Position numbers and translations under genes: made by a program. Shown one piece after another: positions 1 to 9,800 of a stretch of 22,360 nt of DNA; within the stretch, counting starts at the first letter, position 1; each line of letters opens with the position of its first letter. Under the pieces are notes generated by a model. It was given only the letters and a program-made list of their open reading frames with translations, was not told the origin of the DNA and made no database searches. This stretch comes from GCA-002715885 sp045561575 (GTDB lineage: Bacteria; Bacteroidota; Bacteroidia; Flavobacteriales; BACL11): contig JBJKXM010000070.1 of NCBI GenBank assembly GCA_045561575.1, positions 1-22,360 on the forward strand, given 5' to 3'.

Positions 1-3000
1 GTGTTTAGACCAAAGTTACATAGTCCGTTTCCAACTCCAGCAGATTTCGTAGACCATGGACCATAAGTTCCGTCTAAGTTATCTACTCTATAACGTACGA
101 AGTACTTCCATACCATACATGAACTATCATTCATGTTATCCCAAGTAATTTCTGCTTTAGTATCAGTAATCCAGTTAGTTCCTAATCCAGTTGGAACAGG
201 GTCTGAACAGCTGTAGTACACACAAGAACCATCATCAATTGTAGCTAATGGGTTGTAGTTAGCAGCGTTAGGATCTGTACAACCTACATAAATACAAGAA
301 CCATCATCCGTGTTTGCACCAGGATAGTAGTTAATTGCATTAGGGTCAGTACATCCATATACGAATGGTACACAAGAACCATCATCACAAGTAGCTAATG
401 AATCATAGTTAAATGCAAGTGGGTCTGTACATCCATCTACACAACAAGAACCATCATCAGTATTTGCTAATGGGTCGTAGTTAGATGAAGTAGAGTCAGT
501 ACATCCGTAAATTGGAGTTTGACAGTTGTTTACAGTAAATGAGTAGCTAACTGAGCTTCCGAAGAAGATTTGACCGTAAGCTAATGTAGCACCAGCTGCA
601 TCAGTTAAAGTCACGCTTCCTAAGTTACCAGTTACCCATCCATCGTTACCAGCATCTAATAATGTTAGAGTGTAACATCCATCAGTTAAACAAACAGAGT
701 CAGTTGCTGTTGTTGATCCGATTCCTGTTTGAGCTGGAGAAGTGTATAACACGTTTCCAAGATCGTCAGAAATTTCGAATGAACATTCAGATTGATCAAA
801 GTCAGTTAACATTGAAGTGTAAATTGAATTTTCAGTACACGCATAAATACATGAACCGTCATCAGTCACCGCAATTGGATCATAATTAAGAGCCGTTGGA
901 TCAGTACAACCAACCGCACAAGCGTTAGCACCCATCTCTAATTGCCATGTACCTGGAGAACCAGGAGCAGACACATCAAGAAGAGTATCACCTGTTGAAG
1001 GTTGAGTAATCATCCAAGAAACTTCATTGTTCCATGGGTTAGCAGAAACGTCTACAGTATGACATCCGTTTGGAACACAAACGAAAGCTTCTTCGAAACT
1101 TCCAGTTGTAACTGTTCCAGAGAATAATACTGTACCAAATACATCAGTAATTGTCATAACAGAACCATTCCAGCTATCTCCGAATGAATCAAACATTTGG
1201 ATGTGGATATAGTTGTCATAACAACACTCATTGTTAGGATCTACAGTAGCATTAGGATCGTAGTTATCCGCTGAAGGATCCATACATCCATAATACTCAC
1301 AAGAACCATCGTCATTATTAGCTAATGGCCACCAGTTACCTGCAAGAGGATCAGTACATCCTGTGTAGATACAAGAACCATCATCGATTAATGCAGAAGC
1401 ATCATAGTTATCAGCTAATGTATCCATACAACCAGCTGGTAAACCATCATCAACGATTAATTCATCAATTGCCATATCAGATGTAAATGAAGTTCCAGTT
1501 AATCCTCTGAACTGAATTAATACATTCGTATCAGAAGGAAGTGGAATCTGAGCTTCAAACCAAGTGTTACCTTGATCACCTGACTTAGACCAAACAACAA
1601 CATCATCAACAACAACTTCTAAAGTACCCATAGTCGCACCAAACATGTGGTAAGAGAAACGGATATTAGGAGTAGATAAAGTAGATGTGTTAACACAAAC
1701 AGAATTTAATGTAGCTGTTTGGTTTGATCCAGAACCAGAAGTTTCTGTAAAGCAGTAGTTACCTAGACCAGTAGAAGATACATCATTGTTAGGACCAGTA
1801 TTAAACGAAGGAGTTCCTAAGTTATCTATAGTCCAGTTCCATGTATCTAATAATGAATCATTGTACCATCCGTTTCCAGAGAAGTCAGTTGATCCTACTA
1901 AGTAGCTATCAAAGTCTTCAGTCCATGGAGCAGTAATAGTTCCAACACAAACTAAACAAGTTCCATCATCAGTATTTGCTAATGGGTTGTAGTTAATTGC
2001 GTTTGGATCAGTACATCCATCAACAGGAACGATACAAGAACCATCATCAACGTTAGCTGAGATGTTAAAGTTCACTGCGTTAGGGTTAGTACATCCAGGT
2101 ACTGGGTTAGCAAGAATTGTTATAGTATCGTTACCAACACATCCATTACAGTCAGTAAACTCTACAGTGTAAACTCCTGGGTTTAACCCATAAAGATCTT
2201 CTGTAGTGTCTCCTGTAGACCATAAGTAAGAATATAGTGAAGGACCGATATATAACATATCCATTGTCATCCAAGTGTTTCCAGGACCACCAAGTGGAGT
2301 ACCTGTAAACGTACCAGTAGTATTGTACTCAGCCATTGCAGCAGAAACCTCAACACCTACCGCACTCGCATAGTTTGGAGTGTATGGAGGAATTCCGAAG
2401 TTACCCCAGAAGAAGTTTTCATTCTGGTGGTGAAGTGCAATACCCATAGTTGCTCCAGCAGGAATCTCAATTGCAGGATCGTTCATATGAGTACTTGGTC
2501 CATCAGCAGTTAAGTTATGGTAAGTTTCACCATGGAAAGTCCAACCAGCAGAGCTAGCTTCGTTTCCTTGAGCTGTTCCAGGACGAGACCACATTGAGTT
2601 ACCCTCAGCGTAAGAACCACCACAACAAGATGCAGCTAAACTGTTGAAAGATTTAAATCCTCTTACAAACATTGGCATAATGTTAGTGTTAGTGAAGTCC
2701 ATAAAGAACGTGTTACCAGTAGATGCAAATGTCATAACCCAAGGACCAGAACCACCAGCAGGAATAACTGCAGGATCAGAAAGGTCTAATGAGTCAGCAT
2801 TACAGTAAGAACCAACAGGAGTGAAATCAATCCATCCGTTAGCAGCACCGTTAGCAGATGCATCAACTACAAATGAAGAACCTGTTAGGTTACAGTATAG
2901 ACATGAACCATCATCAATAGTGAATGAAGGACCATCCCAGTTAATTGCAGTTGAATCAATACAACCTACACATGAGTAGTCACAAGTTCCATTATCTAAT

Positions 3001-6000
3001 GTTGCTAATGAGTTGTAGTTACATGCGTTAGCATCAGTACAACCACCAACAGCAGGGAAACATAGTGTATCTCCAAAAGGAGCACCACCAACTAAAAGAA
3101 CACCTGAAGCATCAGATAAGCTCCATGATACACCAGCATTGTTAGTACCAGAAGTAACAACAACGTTGTAACATCCGTCAGCTAAACATAATGTATCAAA
3201 AGCAGTTAGAGGGTTACCTAATGTAGAAGAAGTAACTAAGTTACCTGAACCATCATACATTTCAAAAGTAGAACCTCCCCAGCCTCCGCCAAGGTTAGTC
3301 ATATTTAATGTAAATACGCTTTCAGTACAAGTATACACACAAGAACCATTGTCAGTTACTGCGTTAGCATCGTAATTTTGTGCAGCAGGATCTGTACAAC
3401 CTAAGTTACATCCACCAGGTCCAACTTCTAGTAAACCACTAAATGGAGCTCCTCCAGTTAAAAGAGTATCGCCATCAAGTACAAGTTCCCAAGAAACTTC
3501 ACCTTGCCATGAACCATAGTCAACAGTTACCCAGTAACATCCATTGTCAATACATAAAGAGTCATCCTCTTCAGCTCCAGCAGATACAGTAGATCCACCA
3601 GTATTAAGAGTATCACCATTTGCATTTACAATATATAGGAAGTTACCATTCCATGAATCACCAAATGAATCATGCATGTCAATTAATAATTGACCAGCAT
3701 ATCCTTGGTATACACAAGTATATTCACAAGAACCGTCATCAGTGTTTGCACCTGAATCAAAGTTTATTGCGTTAGAATCAGTACATCCATAGTAGATACA
3801 TGAACCGTCATCAAAGTTAGCTGATGGGTCATAGTTATCTGCGTTAGGATCAGTACATCCAGGATCTAATGAAGCAGAAATAAAGAAAGTTTCAGAACCT
3901 ACACAACCATTACAGTCAGTAATAGTTACAGTGTAAGAACCAACTCCTAATCCAGAGATATCTTGAGTTGTAGCACCATTTGACCATGAATAAGTATATA
4001 ATGCAGCATTTGGATCACCATATATAACTTCTCCATTCCAGTTTCTTGGAGAGAAGCTTAATGAACCAAATCCAGAACATCCATGTCCTTCAGTTAAAGT
4101 AAGGTCATTGTTTGCAATTCTTGGAGTAGTACCAGGAGTACCAGAACCATTTGTATAACCAATAGTAACATTAGTTAAAGTATGGAATCCATAAGTTGCA
4201 CCAGCAGGTATGATTACTGGGTTAGGGAACATAACTGTACCAGTATTTGCACCAGCAGTTAAGTCAACAGTACCACTACCACAAGAAACCCAGTTTTGAG
4301 AAACTGTATAGTCTCCTAAGTCAGAGTACCACCAGTCAACATTTACACCAGCAGATGAAGCATTTAAATATGCAGCACCTTGGCTGAATCCTAAGATTTG
4401 TAAATCACCACCTGAAGTGTTAATAATATTAAACATATTTCCTAGTTGACCATTGTTTTGATCATCTGGAGTAGCAAGAGTTACAGAAGCAACACATGCA
4501 CCACCAGTTGGCTCAATATCAATTAATCCAACAGAATCGTTTACAGTTGGAGTGTTAACAATAAAAGTAGATGCTGTGTCAACTCCAACAGGAGAAGGCT
4601 CAGTAATAGTTACTTGAATTGAAGAAGCACATCCATTATCTGGATCAATAGCTGTAACTGTATAAGTATCTGCAACTAAGTTAGAAACTTGTTGAGTTGT
4701 AGCATATACAGAACCAGTACTTGATAACCAAGTATATTGATCACCAGATGTAGAGTATGAATTTTGAGCAAGTACCATTGCATTACCTGCAGCATCTCCA
4801 GCACATAAATTGTCAAAAGAGAATAGCTCAGTAAGATCGTAGTACGTACATGGAGTAACTTCATACGCTTCGATGTTATCGATCCATACAAAACCTGGAG
4901 AACCATAAGCTACGTTATAGTTAACCATTGCTTGGAATGTAACATATACATCAGTTTGTCCAGCCCATGCGTCTAGGTCATACATGTAAATACCATAACC
5001 ATTTGAATTAGCATTTGCTGAAACTTCTCCAGTAATTTGGTTTTGATCAGAGAAGTGATCAATACCCGTGTTTAATTCATTTTGAACAACTCCGTTTACA
5101 AGTACTCTGAACCACGCACAGTTATTGAAAACTGATGAAAGTCCAGCTGCAAAACGTAAGTCAACATCAGATCCTGATCCTGATAAATCCAAGCAGAAGT
5201 TTGCAAACGCTTGGTGGTTAGGGTCAGTAAATGCAGTTGAAGTATTTTGTGTTCCATAGAATGTATCACCACCTGTAAACTGTAAAGAAACAGTATCAAC
5301 AAGAGCATCATCTGCACTTGAGAATGATAAACCATCTACAAGAACTCCGTTTTGAGTAGTGTAACCCATCGCAGTAAGGTCTTCTGACTCAACGTCTTCA
5401 ATGTAGTTTAGTGTACCACAAGGGTAGTAAGTACATAGTGAATTGTCCGGCACGTTACATGTACCACAGTAGTTAGATGCATATTGATCTAAACAACCTG
5501 TATATAGACATGAACCGTCGTCAATTAAAGCTAAAGGATCGTAGTTATCCGCAAAAGGATCAGTACATCCAACAGATAATTCAGAGAACTGAATGTAATC
5601 TAATGCAGCATCAGATGTGAATGATGTTCCTGTAGCCATGTGGAATCTTACCATAATTTGACCTGATAAACTTGAAAGGTCAACTATACCAATATTCCAT
5701 TGATCACCTTGATCTCCAGACATTGTCCATAGATTCGTCCATGTTAAACCTCCATCAGATGAATAGTCAACATCTAGCGTTCCTTGCGTTGCACCAAACA
5801 TGTGGTACTGGAAAGTAAGCGCTGGAGTTGTCCATGCTGATAAGTCTACACAGGCTGCCTCTATAACGGCAAAGCTGTTTGAACCTGATCCTGAAGTTTC
5901 AGTGTAGATGTAGTAAGAACCATCATATGCACCAGAAGGTCCCGTATTGAAAGAAGGCGTACCTCCTGTTCTTACAGTCCAATCCAGTCCACTTACTGAT

Positions 6001-6536
6001 GGTGGGTTGTTATACCACATTCCACCCCATGATCCTCCATACTCAAAACTCTCTAAAGTATCTTGAGCTAAACAAGGATAAACACATGAACCATCATCAA
6101 TAGTAGCTAATGGATCATAGTTTAAAGCACCAGGGTCAGTACATCCAAAAGTTCCCATAGGTAATGTGAATGACTCCACATAAGAAGATCCAGTGGTAAA
6201 TCCTGTTCCAAGAGTATAACCGATATTTCCTGAAATTGAGTCAATGATGTTTACGTAACCACCATTCCACCCATCTCCAAAAGAATCATACATGTTTAAT
6301 GTATAACTTCCTGGATCAGGAAGATCGATATATGCATCGTAGGTTGTACCAGAAGAGTATCCACTTCCTGATAACAATATTGTACCCGTTGCATCCTCAA
6401 CAAGATCCCATGAAACCTCAGACCCCCAAGAACCAGAGTAAGTCTGAACATTTACAACTGTTGCAGAAACCGTCGACACTACAAGTGCAAAGGCAGCAAC
6501 AAATGCAAACATTGTTTTGATAAACTTTGTTTTCAT
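1..6536 (-). CDS. Giant secreted mosaic repeat protein, partial (3' end outside window)
   Basis: Open from ATG at 6536 to the left edge without a stop, giving 2178 codons; start and edge are in the same frame. I recognise no named protein. Residues 1-25 form a signal peptide ending VSTVSA. Layout in residues: 'DSFGDGWNGG'-type beta domain (26-128); DDGSC module (131-151); MAM-like domain (about 157-316); two DDGSC modules; a Cys-poor beta domain (373-558); SprB-like unit (561-646); composite module (646-889); two DDGSC modules; two beta domains (941-1165) with DDGSC modules; second composite module (1219-1476); two DDGSC modules; second MAM-like domain (1529-1698); three DDGSC modules; two more DSFGD-type domains (1772-2005); four DDGSC modules (2011-2105); Fn3-like start (2113-2178). 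It is probably a cell-surface or released adhesin. A C-terminal T9SS signal is expected beyond the edge but not seen. Sampled GC (about 43% on two lines) exceeds the rest of the window. Confidence 0.9.
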   Translation of the reverse strand, partial: MKTKFIKTMFAFVAAFALVVSTVSATVVNVQTYSGSWGSEVSWDLVEDATGTILLSGSGYSSGTTYDAYIDLPDPGSYTLNMYDSFGDGWNGGYVNIIDSISGNIGYTLGTGFTTGSSYVESFTLPMGTFGCTDPGALNYDPLATIDDGSCVYPCLAQDTLESFEYGGSWGGMWYNNPPSVSGLDWTVRTGGTPSFNTGPSGAYDGSYYIYTETSGSGSNSFAVIEAACVDLSAWTTPALTFQYHMFGATQGTLDVDYSSDGGLTWTNLWTMSGDQGDQWNIGIVDLSSLSGQIMVRFHMATGTSFTSDAALDYIQFSELSVGCTDPFADNYDPLALIDDGSCLYTGCLDQYASNYCGTCNVPDNSLCTYYPCGTLNYIEDVESEDLTAMGYTTQNGVLVDGLSFSSADDALVDTVSLQFTGGDTFYGTQNTSTAFTDPNHQAFANFCLDLSGSGSDVDLRFAAGLSSVFNNCAWFRVLVNGVVQNELNTGIDHFSDQNQITGEVSANANSNGYGIYMYDLDAWAGQTDVYVTFQAMVNYNVAYGSPGFVWIDNIEAYEVTPCTYYDLTELFSFDNLCAGDAAGNAMVLAQNSYSTSGDQYTWLSSTGSVYATTQQVSNLVADTYTVTAIDPDNGCASSIQVTITEPSPVGVDTASTFIVNTPTVNDSVGLIDIEPTGGACVASVTLATPDDQNNGQLGNMFNIINTSGGDLQILGFSQGAAYLNASSAGVNVDWWYSDLGDYTVSQNWVSCGSGTVDLTAGANTGTVMFPNPVIIPAGATYGFHTLTNVTIGYTNGSGTPGTTPRIANNDLTLTEGHGCSGFGSLSFSPRNWNGEVIYGDPNAALYTYSWSNGATTQDISGLGVGSYTVTITDCNGCVGSETFFISASLDPGCTDPNADNYDPSANFDDGSCIYYGCTDSNAINFDSGANTDDGSCEYTCVYQGYAGQLLIDMHDSFGDSWNGNFLYIVNANGDTLNTGGSTVSAGAEEDDSLCIDNGCYWVTVDYGSWQGEVSWELVLDGDTLLTGGAPFSGLLEVGPGGCNLGCTDPAAQNYDANAVTDNGSCVYTCTESVFTLNMTNLGGGWGGSTFEMYDGSGNLVTSSTLGNPLTAFDTLCLADGCYNVVVTSGTNNAGVSWSLSDASGVLLVGGAPFGDTLCFPAVGGCTDANACNYNSLATLDNGTCDYSCVGCIDSTAINWDGPSFTIDDGSCLYCNLTGSSFVVDASANGAANGWIDFTPVGSYCNADSLDLSDPAVIPAGGSGPWVMTFASTGNTFFMDFTNTNIMPMFVRGFKSFNSLAASCCGGSYAEGNSMWSRPGTAQGNEASSAGWTFHGETYHNLTADGPSTHMNDPAIEIPAGATMGIALHHQNENFFWGNFGIPPYTPNYASAVGVEVSAAMAEYNTTGTFTGTPLGGPGNTWMTMDMLYIGPSLYSYLWSTGDTTEDLYGLNPGVYTVEFTDCNGCVGNDTITILANPVPGCTNPNAVNFNISANVDDGSCIVPVDGCTDPNAINYNPLANTDDGTCLVCVGTITAPWTEDFDSYLVGSTDFSGNGWYNDSLLDTWNWTIDNLGTPSFNTGPNNDVSSTGLGNYCFTETSGSGSNQTATLNSVCVNTSTLSTPNIRFSYHMFGATMGTLEVVVDDVVVWSKSGDQGNTWFEAQIPLPSDTNVLIQFRGLTGTSFTSDMAIDELIVDDGLPAGCMDTLADNYDASALIDDGSCIYTGCTDPLAGNWWPLANNDDGSCEYYGCMDPSADNYDPNATVDPNNECCYDNYIHIQMFDSFGDSWNGSVMTITDVFGTVLFSGTVTTGSFEEAFVCVPNGCHTVDVSANPWNNEVSWMITQPSTGDTLLDVSAPGSPGTWQLEMGANACAVGCTDPTALNYDPIAVTDDGSCIYACTENSIYTSMLTDFDQSECSFEISDDLGNVLYTSPAQTGIGSTTATDSVCLTDGCYTLTLLDAGNDGWVTGNLGSVTLTDAAGATLAYGQIFFGSSVSYSFTVNNCQTPIYGCTDSTSSNYDPLANTDDGSCCVDGCTDPLAFNYDSLATCDDGSCVPFVYGCTDPNAINYYPGANTDDGSCIYVGCTDPNAANYNPLATIDDGSCVYYSCSDPVPTGLGTNWITDTKAEITWDNMNDSSCMVWKYFVRYRVDNLDGTYGPWSTKSAGVGNGLCNFGLN
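222..506 (-). repeat. Four tandem DDGSC modules
   Basis: Four consecutive copies of a module of about 21-25 residues that begins GCTDP or GCTDS, has a central NY(D/N/Y)P-like stretch and ends DDGSC. They occupy residues 2011-2105 of the giant minus-strand protein. Each copy has one Cys at the start and one at the end, which suggests a small disulfide-closed loop rich in Asp and Asn. The copies are separated by only a few residues. A 25-base stretch at 451-475 recurs exactly at 1963-1987. Confidence 0.9.
849..911 (-). repeat. Single DDGSC module
   Basis: One copy in frame, GCTDPTALNYDP through TDDGSC. It joins two 'DSFGDGWNG'-type beta domains and appears to act as a linker module. Confidence 0.85.
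1221..1433 (-). repeat. Three DDGSC modules, one degenerate
   Basis: Three consecutive copies follow the second MAM-like domain. The first two end DDGSC. The last, C-terminal copy has decayed to end in DPNNECC. The middle copy carries NWWP where NYDP is usual. Confidence 0.85.
1445..1952 (-). repeat. MAM-like domain, second copy
   Basis: Encodes about residues 1529-1698 of the giant minus-strand protein. Shared with the first copy are the strings SFNTGP, TETSGSGSN, YHMFGAT.GTL, SGDQG..W and TGTSFTSD. These match the general look of MAM (meprin/A5/mu) beta-sandwich domains, which usually mediate adhesion. The MAM assignment is from memory of the family pattern. Confidence 0.7.
1956..2096 (-). 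repeat. Two DDGSC modules
   Basis: Two consecutive copies lie between the second composite module and the second MAM-like domain. One ends DDGTC instead of DDGSC; the other has NFNISAN in the centre. Confidence 0.85.
2901..3044 (-). repeat. Two variant DDGSC modules
   Basis: Two copies: one with LDNGTC as its end, and one two residues longer with NWDGPSFT in its centre. They lie between a beta domain and the second composite module. Confidence 0.8.
3339..3401 (-). repeat. Single DDGSC-type module
   Basis: One copy, GCTDPAAQNYD to TDNGSC, sitting between two beta domains of the 'DSFGD' and 'LGGGWGG' type. Confidence 0.8.
3726..3860 (-). repeat. Two DDGSC modules
   Basis: Two consecutive copies follow the first composite module. 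Their relation to it mirrors the pair at 1956-2096, which follows the second composite module. Confidence 0.85.
5433..5570 (-). repeat. Two DDGSC modules, one degenerate
   Basis: The copy nearer the N-terminus is regular. The next has changed to GCLDQYASNYCGTCN with an end of PDNSLC, so it has gained two extra cysteines and lost the DDG core. Confidence 0.75.
5590..6066 (-). repeat. MAM-like domain, first copy
   Basis: Encodes about residues 157-316 of the giant minus-strand protein. It has the same conserved strings as the copy at 1445-1952, including the SFNTGP, YHMFGAT and SGDQGDQW segments. It precedes a DDGSC pair just as the second copy precedes a DDGSC triplet. Confidence 0.7.
6084..6146 (-). 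repeat. First (N-terminal) DDGSC module
   Basis: A regular copy, GCTDPGALNYDP to IDDGSC. It connects the N-terminal beta domain to the first MAM-like domain. Confidence 0.85.
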
Positions 6537-6894
6537 AATAATTGTTTTAGTTAAAAAATTTGTTAATTGTGAACAAAAAACCATCGTGCTGCGACACATT
6601 GGTTATGTTGTTAGGTAATAAATACGACGAAACATCGCATCCTAATAGATACGAATTAAACATCAGTTTAACCTGATAATTCATTTTTTTATTCATTAAA
6701 ATTTGAGTTTTTTGTCGTAAAACCTGGGATAAAAATAAAAGATTTTTTTAAAAAAAACAAAAAATACCTCCTTTTTTCATGGTTATTAACATTTAGTTTT
6801 TGATAAACTTTATATGATTCAACAATTTAGTTAATCAAAAAAATCAAACGACATAATTATTATATTTGCATAAATACCTATAAATCTGTTTGTT
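6537..6894. other. Divergent intergenic region between two giant surface-protein genes
   Basis: 358 bp, very AT-rich, with no convincing gene. The rightward gene has a promoter-like box at 6861-6868. I found no exact TAnnTTTG box for the leftward gene; the closest is a one-mismatch site near 6758-6766 on the minus strand. The centre holds a T7/A8 run (6743-6757) and, on the minus strand, an isolated AAAGGAGGT. The gap before the leftward ATG suggests room for a long leader or operator sites. Confidence 0.6.
6861..6868 (+). promoter_or_regulatory. Bacteroidota -7 box (TATATTTG) for the SprB-repeat gene
   Basis: Exact match to TAnnTTTG, the -7 element of the Bacteroidota primary sigma factor, 26 bases before the ATG at 6895. 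I see no clear TTTG at the usual -33 position, so the assignment rests on the -7 box and its position. Confidence 0.5.
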
Positions 6895-9800
6895 ATGAAA
6901 AAACATTTACTAACACTTTTAATCTCATTTTCAATATCTTTTTTTGCTTTTGCACAAGCACCTACTAACCCTGCTGTAAACCTTGTTTTTTCTACTAGTG
7001 CAATCCTTGAGTGGGAACGTGGAACTTGTGCTCAACTTAATTATACTTTAGCATATAAAGACAGTACTCAGTCCAACTGGGATAGTGTGGTGGTAAGTAA
7101 CAATGGATTTACCGTTCAAGTACATAATTTAACAGGTCTAAATTCTTTAACAACTTACAACTGGAGAGTTAAGTGTGATACAACTTGGGTATACGGTCCA
7201 AATTTTACAACCACTTCAATTTTTAATTTTAACTATAATGTTACTGATGCAACATGCTCGGGTTCTAATGATGGAGCAATAGACATGTCAGTTAATGGAG
7301 GTTCTCAGCCCTATACATTCCAATGGTCCTCACCAATATATCCTTGGTTTAGTGAAACAACAGAAGATATTGACACGCTTTTTCCTGGATTGTACTACAT
7401 TGATGTTACTGACGTCCTTGGAAGTACTGAAAGAGATTCTGTTGTAGTTTCAATAGTTGATAGTCATTCAATTAATCAAAATGTATCTAACTTTAGTATT
7501 AATCCAGTAACTGGATATGGGCAATGGACCAATACAATACTTCAATTAACAAATACCGGATGTGATGTAAATCTTAGGCCAGAATTTATCATTTCACATG
7601 ATAGTGTAAATATTATTCAAGGTGATTTTGATCTTCAATGGTTTAACCCATTAACTGGTCAATTTGCAAATCTTCCATATAGTATTAACTCTAACGGTGA
7701 GGCGTATGGTTTTTGGCATTATACCAGCAATGGCCCAAATCCTGACTCTACAGGAATTACAGTCAGTGAAGGAGCAACTCAACTTTTAACAGTTAGAGTT
7801 AGATTTAATAACAATCCAACCAACACTGCTAGTTACGGATTATATTCTTGTATATGGAATACTCAAGAAGTTGATAGCATTGGTAATATTATTCAAACAC
7901 TAGCACCTGCAGATACACTAGATTTAAGATTTTCTGACTGTGCTTCATTTTCAATAGATAGTTTAACGATAAACAATATTCTTTGTTTTGGTACAAATGA
8001 TGGAAGTGCCACAATAAGTTCCGTTAATAGTGGATTTGGCAGCTACACATATATTTGGAGTAATGGTGATACAAGTTCAACTGCAAATAATTTATCAGCT
8101 GGAAATTACAGCGTTATAATTAATGATAATTACAGTGGCTGTCAAGATTCAACTACATTCATTATTACAGAAGCGTCTCCTATTCTAATTACTTTAACTG
8201 GAGTTGATGTAAGTTGTAATGGTGCCAGTGATGGATCTATTACCTCATCGGTTTCTGGAACAGGATCTTTTAGTTACAGCTGGTCTAATGGAGCTACAAC
8301 TTCAAGTATAAATTCACTATCTGCTGGAACATACACTTTAACAGTTTATGATTCTGTATGTAACATTTCATTCACAGACTCATACACTATTACCAATCCA
8401 GATTTACTAAACTACTACTCCTCATCTCTTCCTAATGGTTCATGTGATAGCACACAATGTACTGGACTTATTTCTGCAAACATAAGTGGAGGAACTCAAC
8501 CATATCAATATAACTGGAGTAATGGAAGTACTCAGCAATCAATATCTAATCTTTGTGCAGGAACATACACTCTTATTGCTACTGATTCTAATTCTTGCCA
8601 AACATTTTATGATACAATTGTCATTATTGACACAGTTGGTTCTGCTAGCTTTTTTATAGCATCAAATGATGTAAGTTGTTTTGGATTAAATGATGGATCT
8701 GCTGAAGCAATTGTTTCAACTGGAACAACTTATGGAAATGTGTCACTACTAAATTATTGTGGTTCCATGCCGTATTCAAATGCTAACGTTAATATTTCTG
8801 AGGTTAGACTGATTGGTGATAATGGAGATGATATTGTTAATAATACATCGACATATGGTGATGATTACGAAGACTTTACAAATCAATATGCTAGTCTAAC
8901 TCCTAATAACACCTATACAGTAACTATTGAAATTGGTTCTGTAAATCCAAATCATTTAATAAATGAGTTTGCTGGTGCAAAGGTTTATGCAGATTGGAAT
9001 ACTGATGGTGATTTTGATGAAACAAATGAAGAATTAGGTATAATTAACGTTGATACTGTTCCATTTATAACAGATGTTACATTTACGGTTCCAAACACAT
9101 TATCTGGTTATGTTACAAGACTTAGAGTTGTAATGCAAGAAAATAATGACACTCTCATTGGACCTTGTGATAGCACTTATTTTGATCCAAATACAGTTTC
9201 ATTTATTGGACCTATTAGAGGAGCAACTGAAGATTATTCATTAGTTGTTAATGTTAGCCAACAACCTACTTTTTTATGGTCAAATGGGGAAACTACTCAA
9301 GTCATAGACTCATTATCTCCTGGAACTTACTCATGTGTTCTCACCGATGCAAATAACTGTACTGCAACTGATAGTGTAACAATAATTGAACCATCTCAAA
9401 TTATTGATAGCTTAAACATTGGAACTATATTATGTAATGGTGGTTACACTACAGCATCATTAACAATTAGTGGTGGAATTCCACCATACACTGAAACATG
9501 GTCTTCTACTCCTAATAGGATTTATGCAGGTACAATGTCCTATACAATTACTGATTCCTCTGGATGTCAAGTTTCAAATTCATTTACTGTAACTCAACCA
9601 AGCCCTACTATTCTAACTGTTCAAATATTAGATAGTATTAGTTGTTACGGGGGTAATGATGGGGCGTTGTTTACAGATATTGTAGGAGGTATTGCACCTT
9701 TCACCTTTATGTGGACAAATAATGCAAATAACGACACTTTATATACAGATACAATTACAAATCTAATTGCCGCCCGTTATTTTTGTACAATTACAGATTC

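Noticed and set aside
662..889. Plus-strand open frame of 75 codons inside the left giant gene
   Set aside because: It lies wholly antisense to a continuous repeat-coding frame, has low-complexity Gln/Leu composition and no start context. The same applies to frames at 6299-6520 plus, and at 4676-4906 and 5096-5335 minus, which are out-of-frame readings of the giant gene.
216..6146. CRISPR or tandem DNA repeat array suggested by the recurring 'accatcatc' words
   Set aside because: The spacing is irregular, the variation follows codon positions and the whole region is one open frame; these are protein repeats.
6743..6780. Minus-strand 10-codon ATG frame (from 6780) and 22-codon TTG frame (from 6760) in the intergenic region
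   Set aside because: Very short, composed mostly of homopolymer runs, without conservation evidence; the AAAGGAGGT is reported as a finding but not as a gene.
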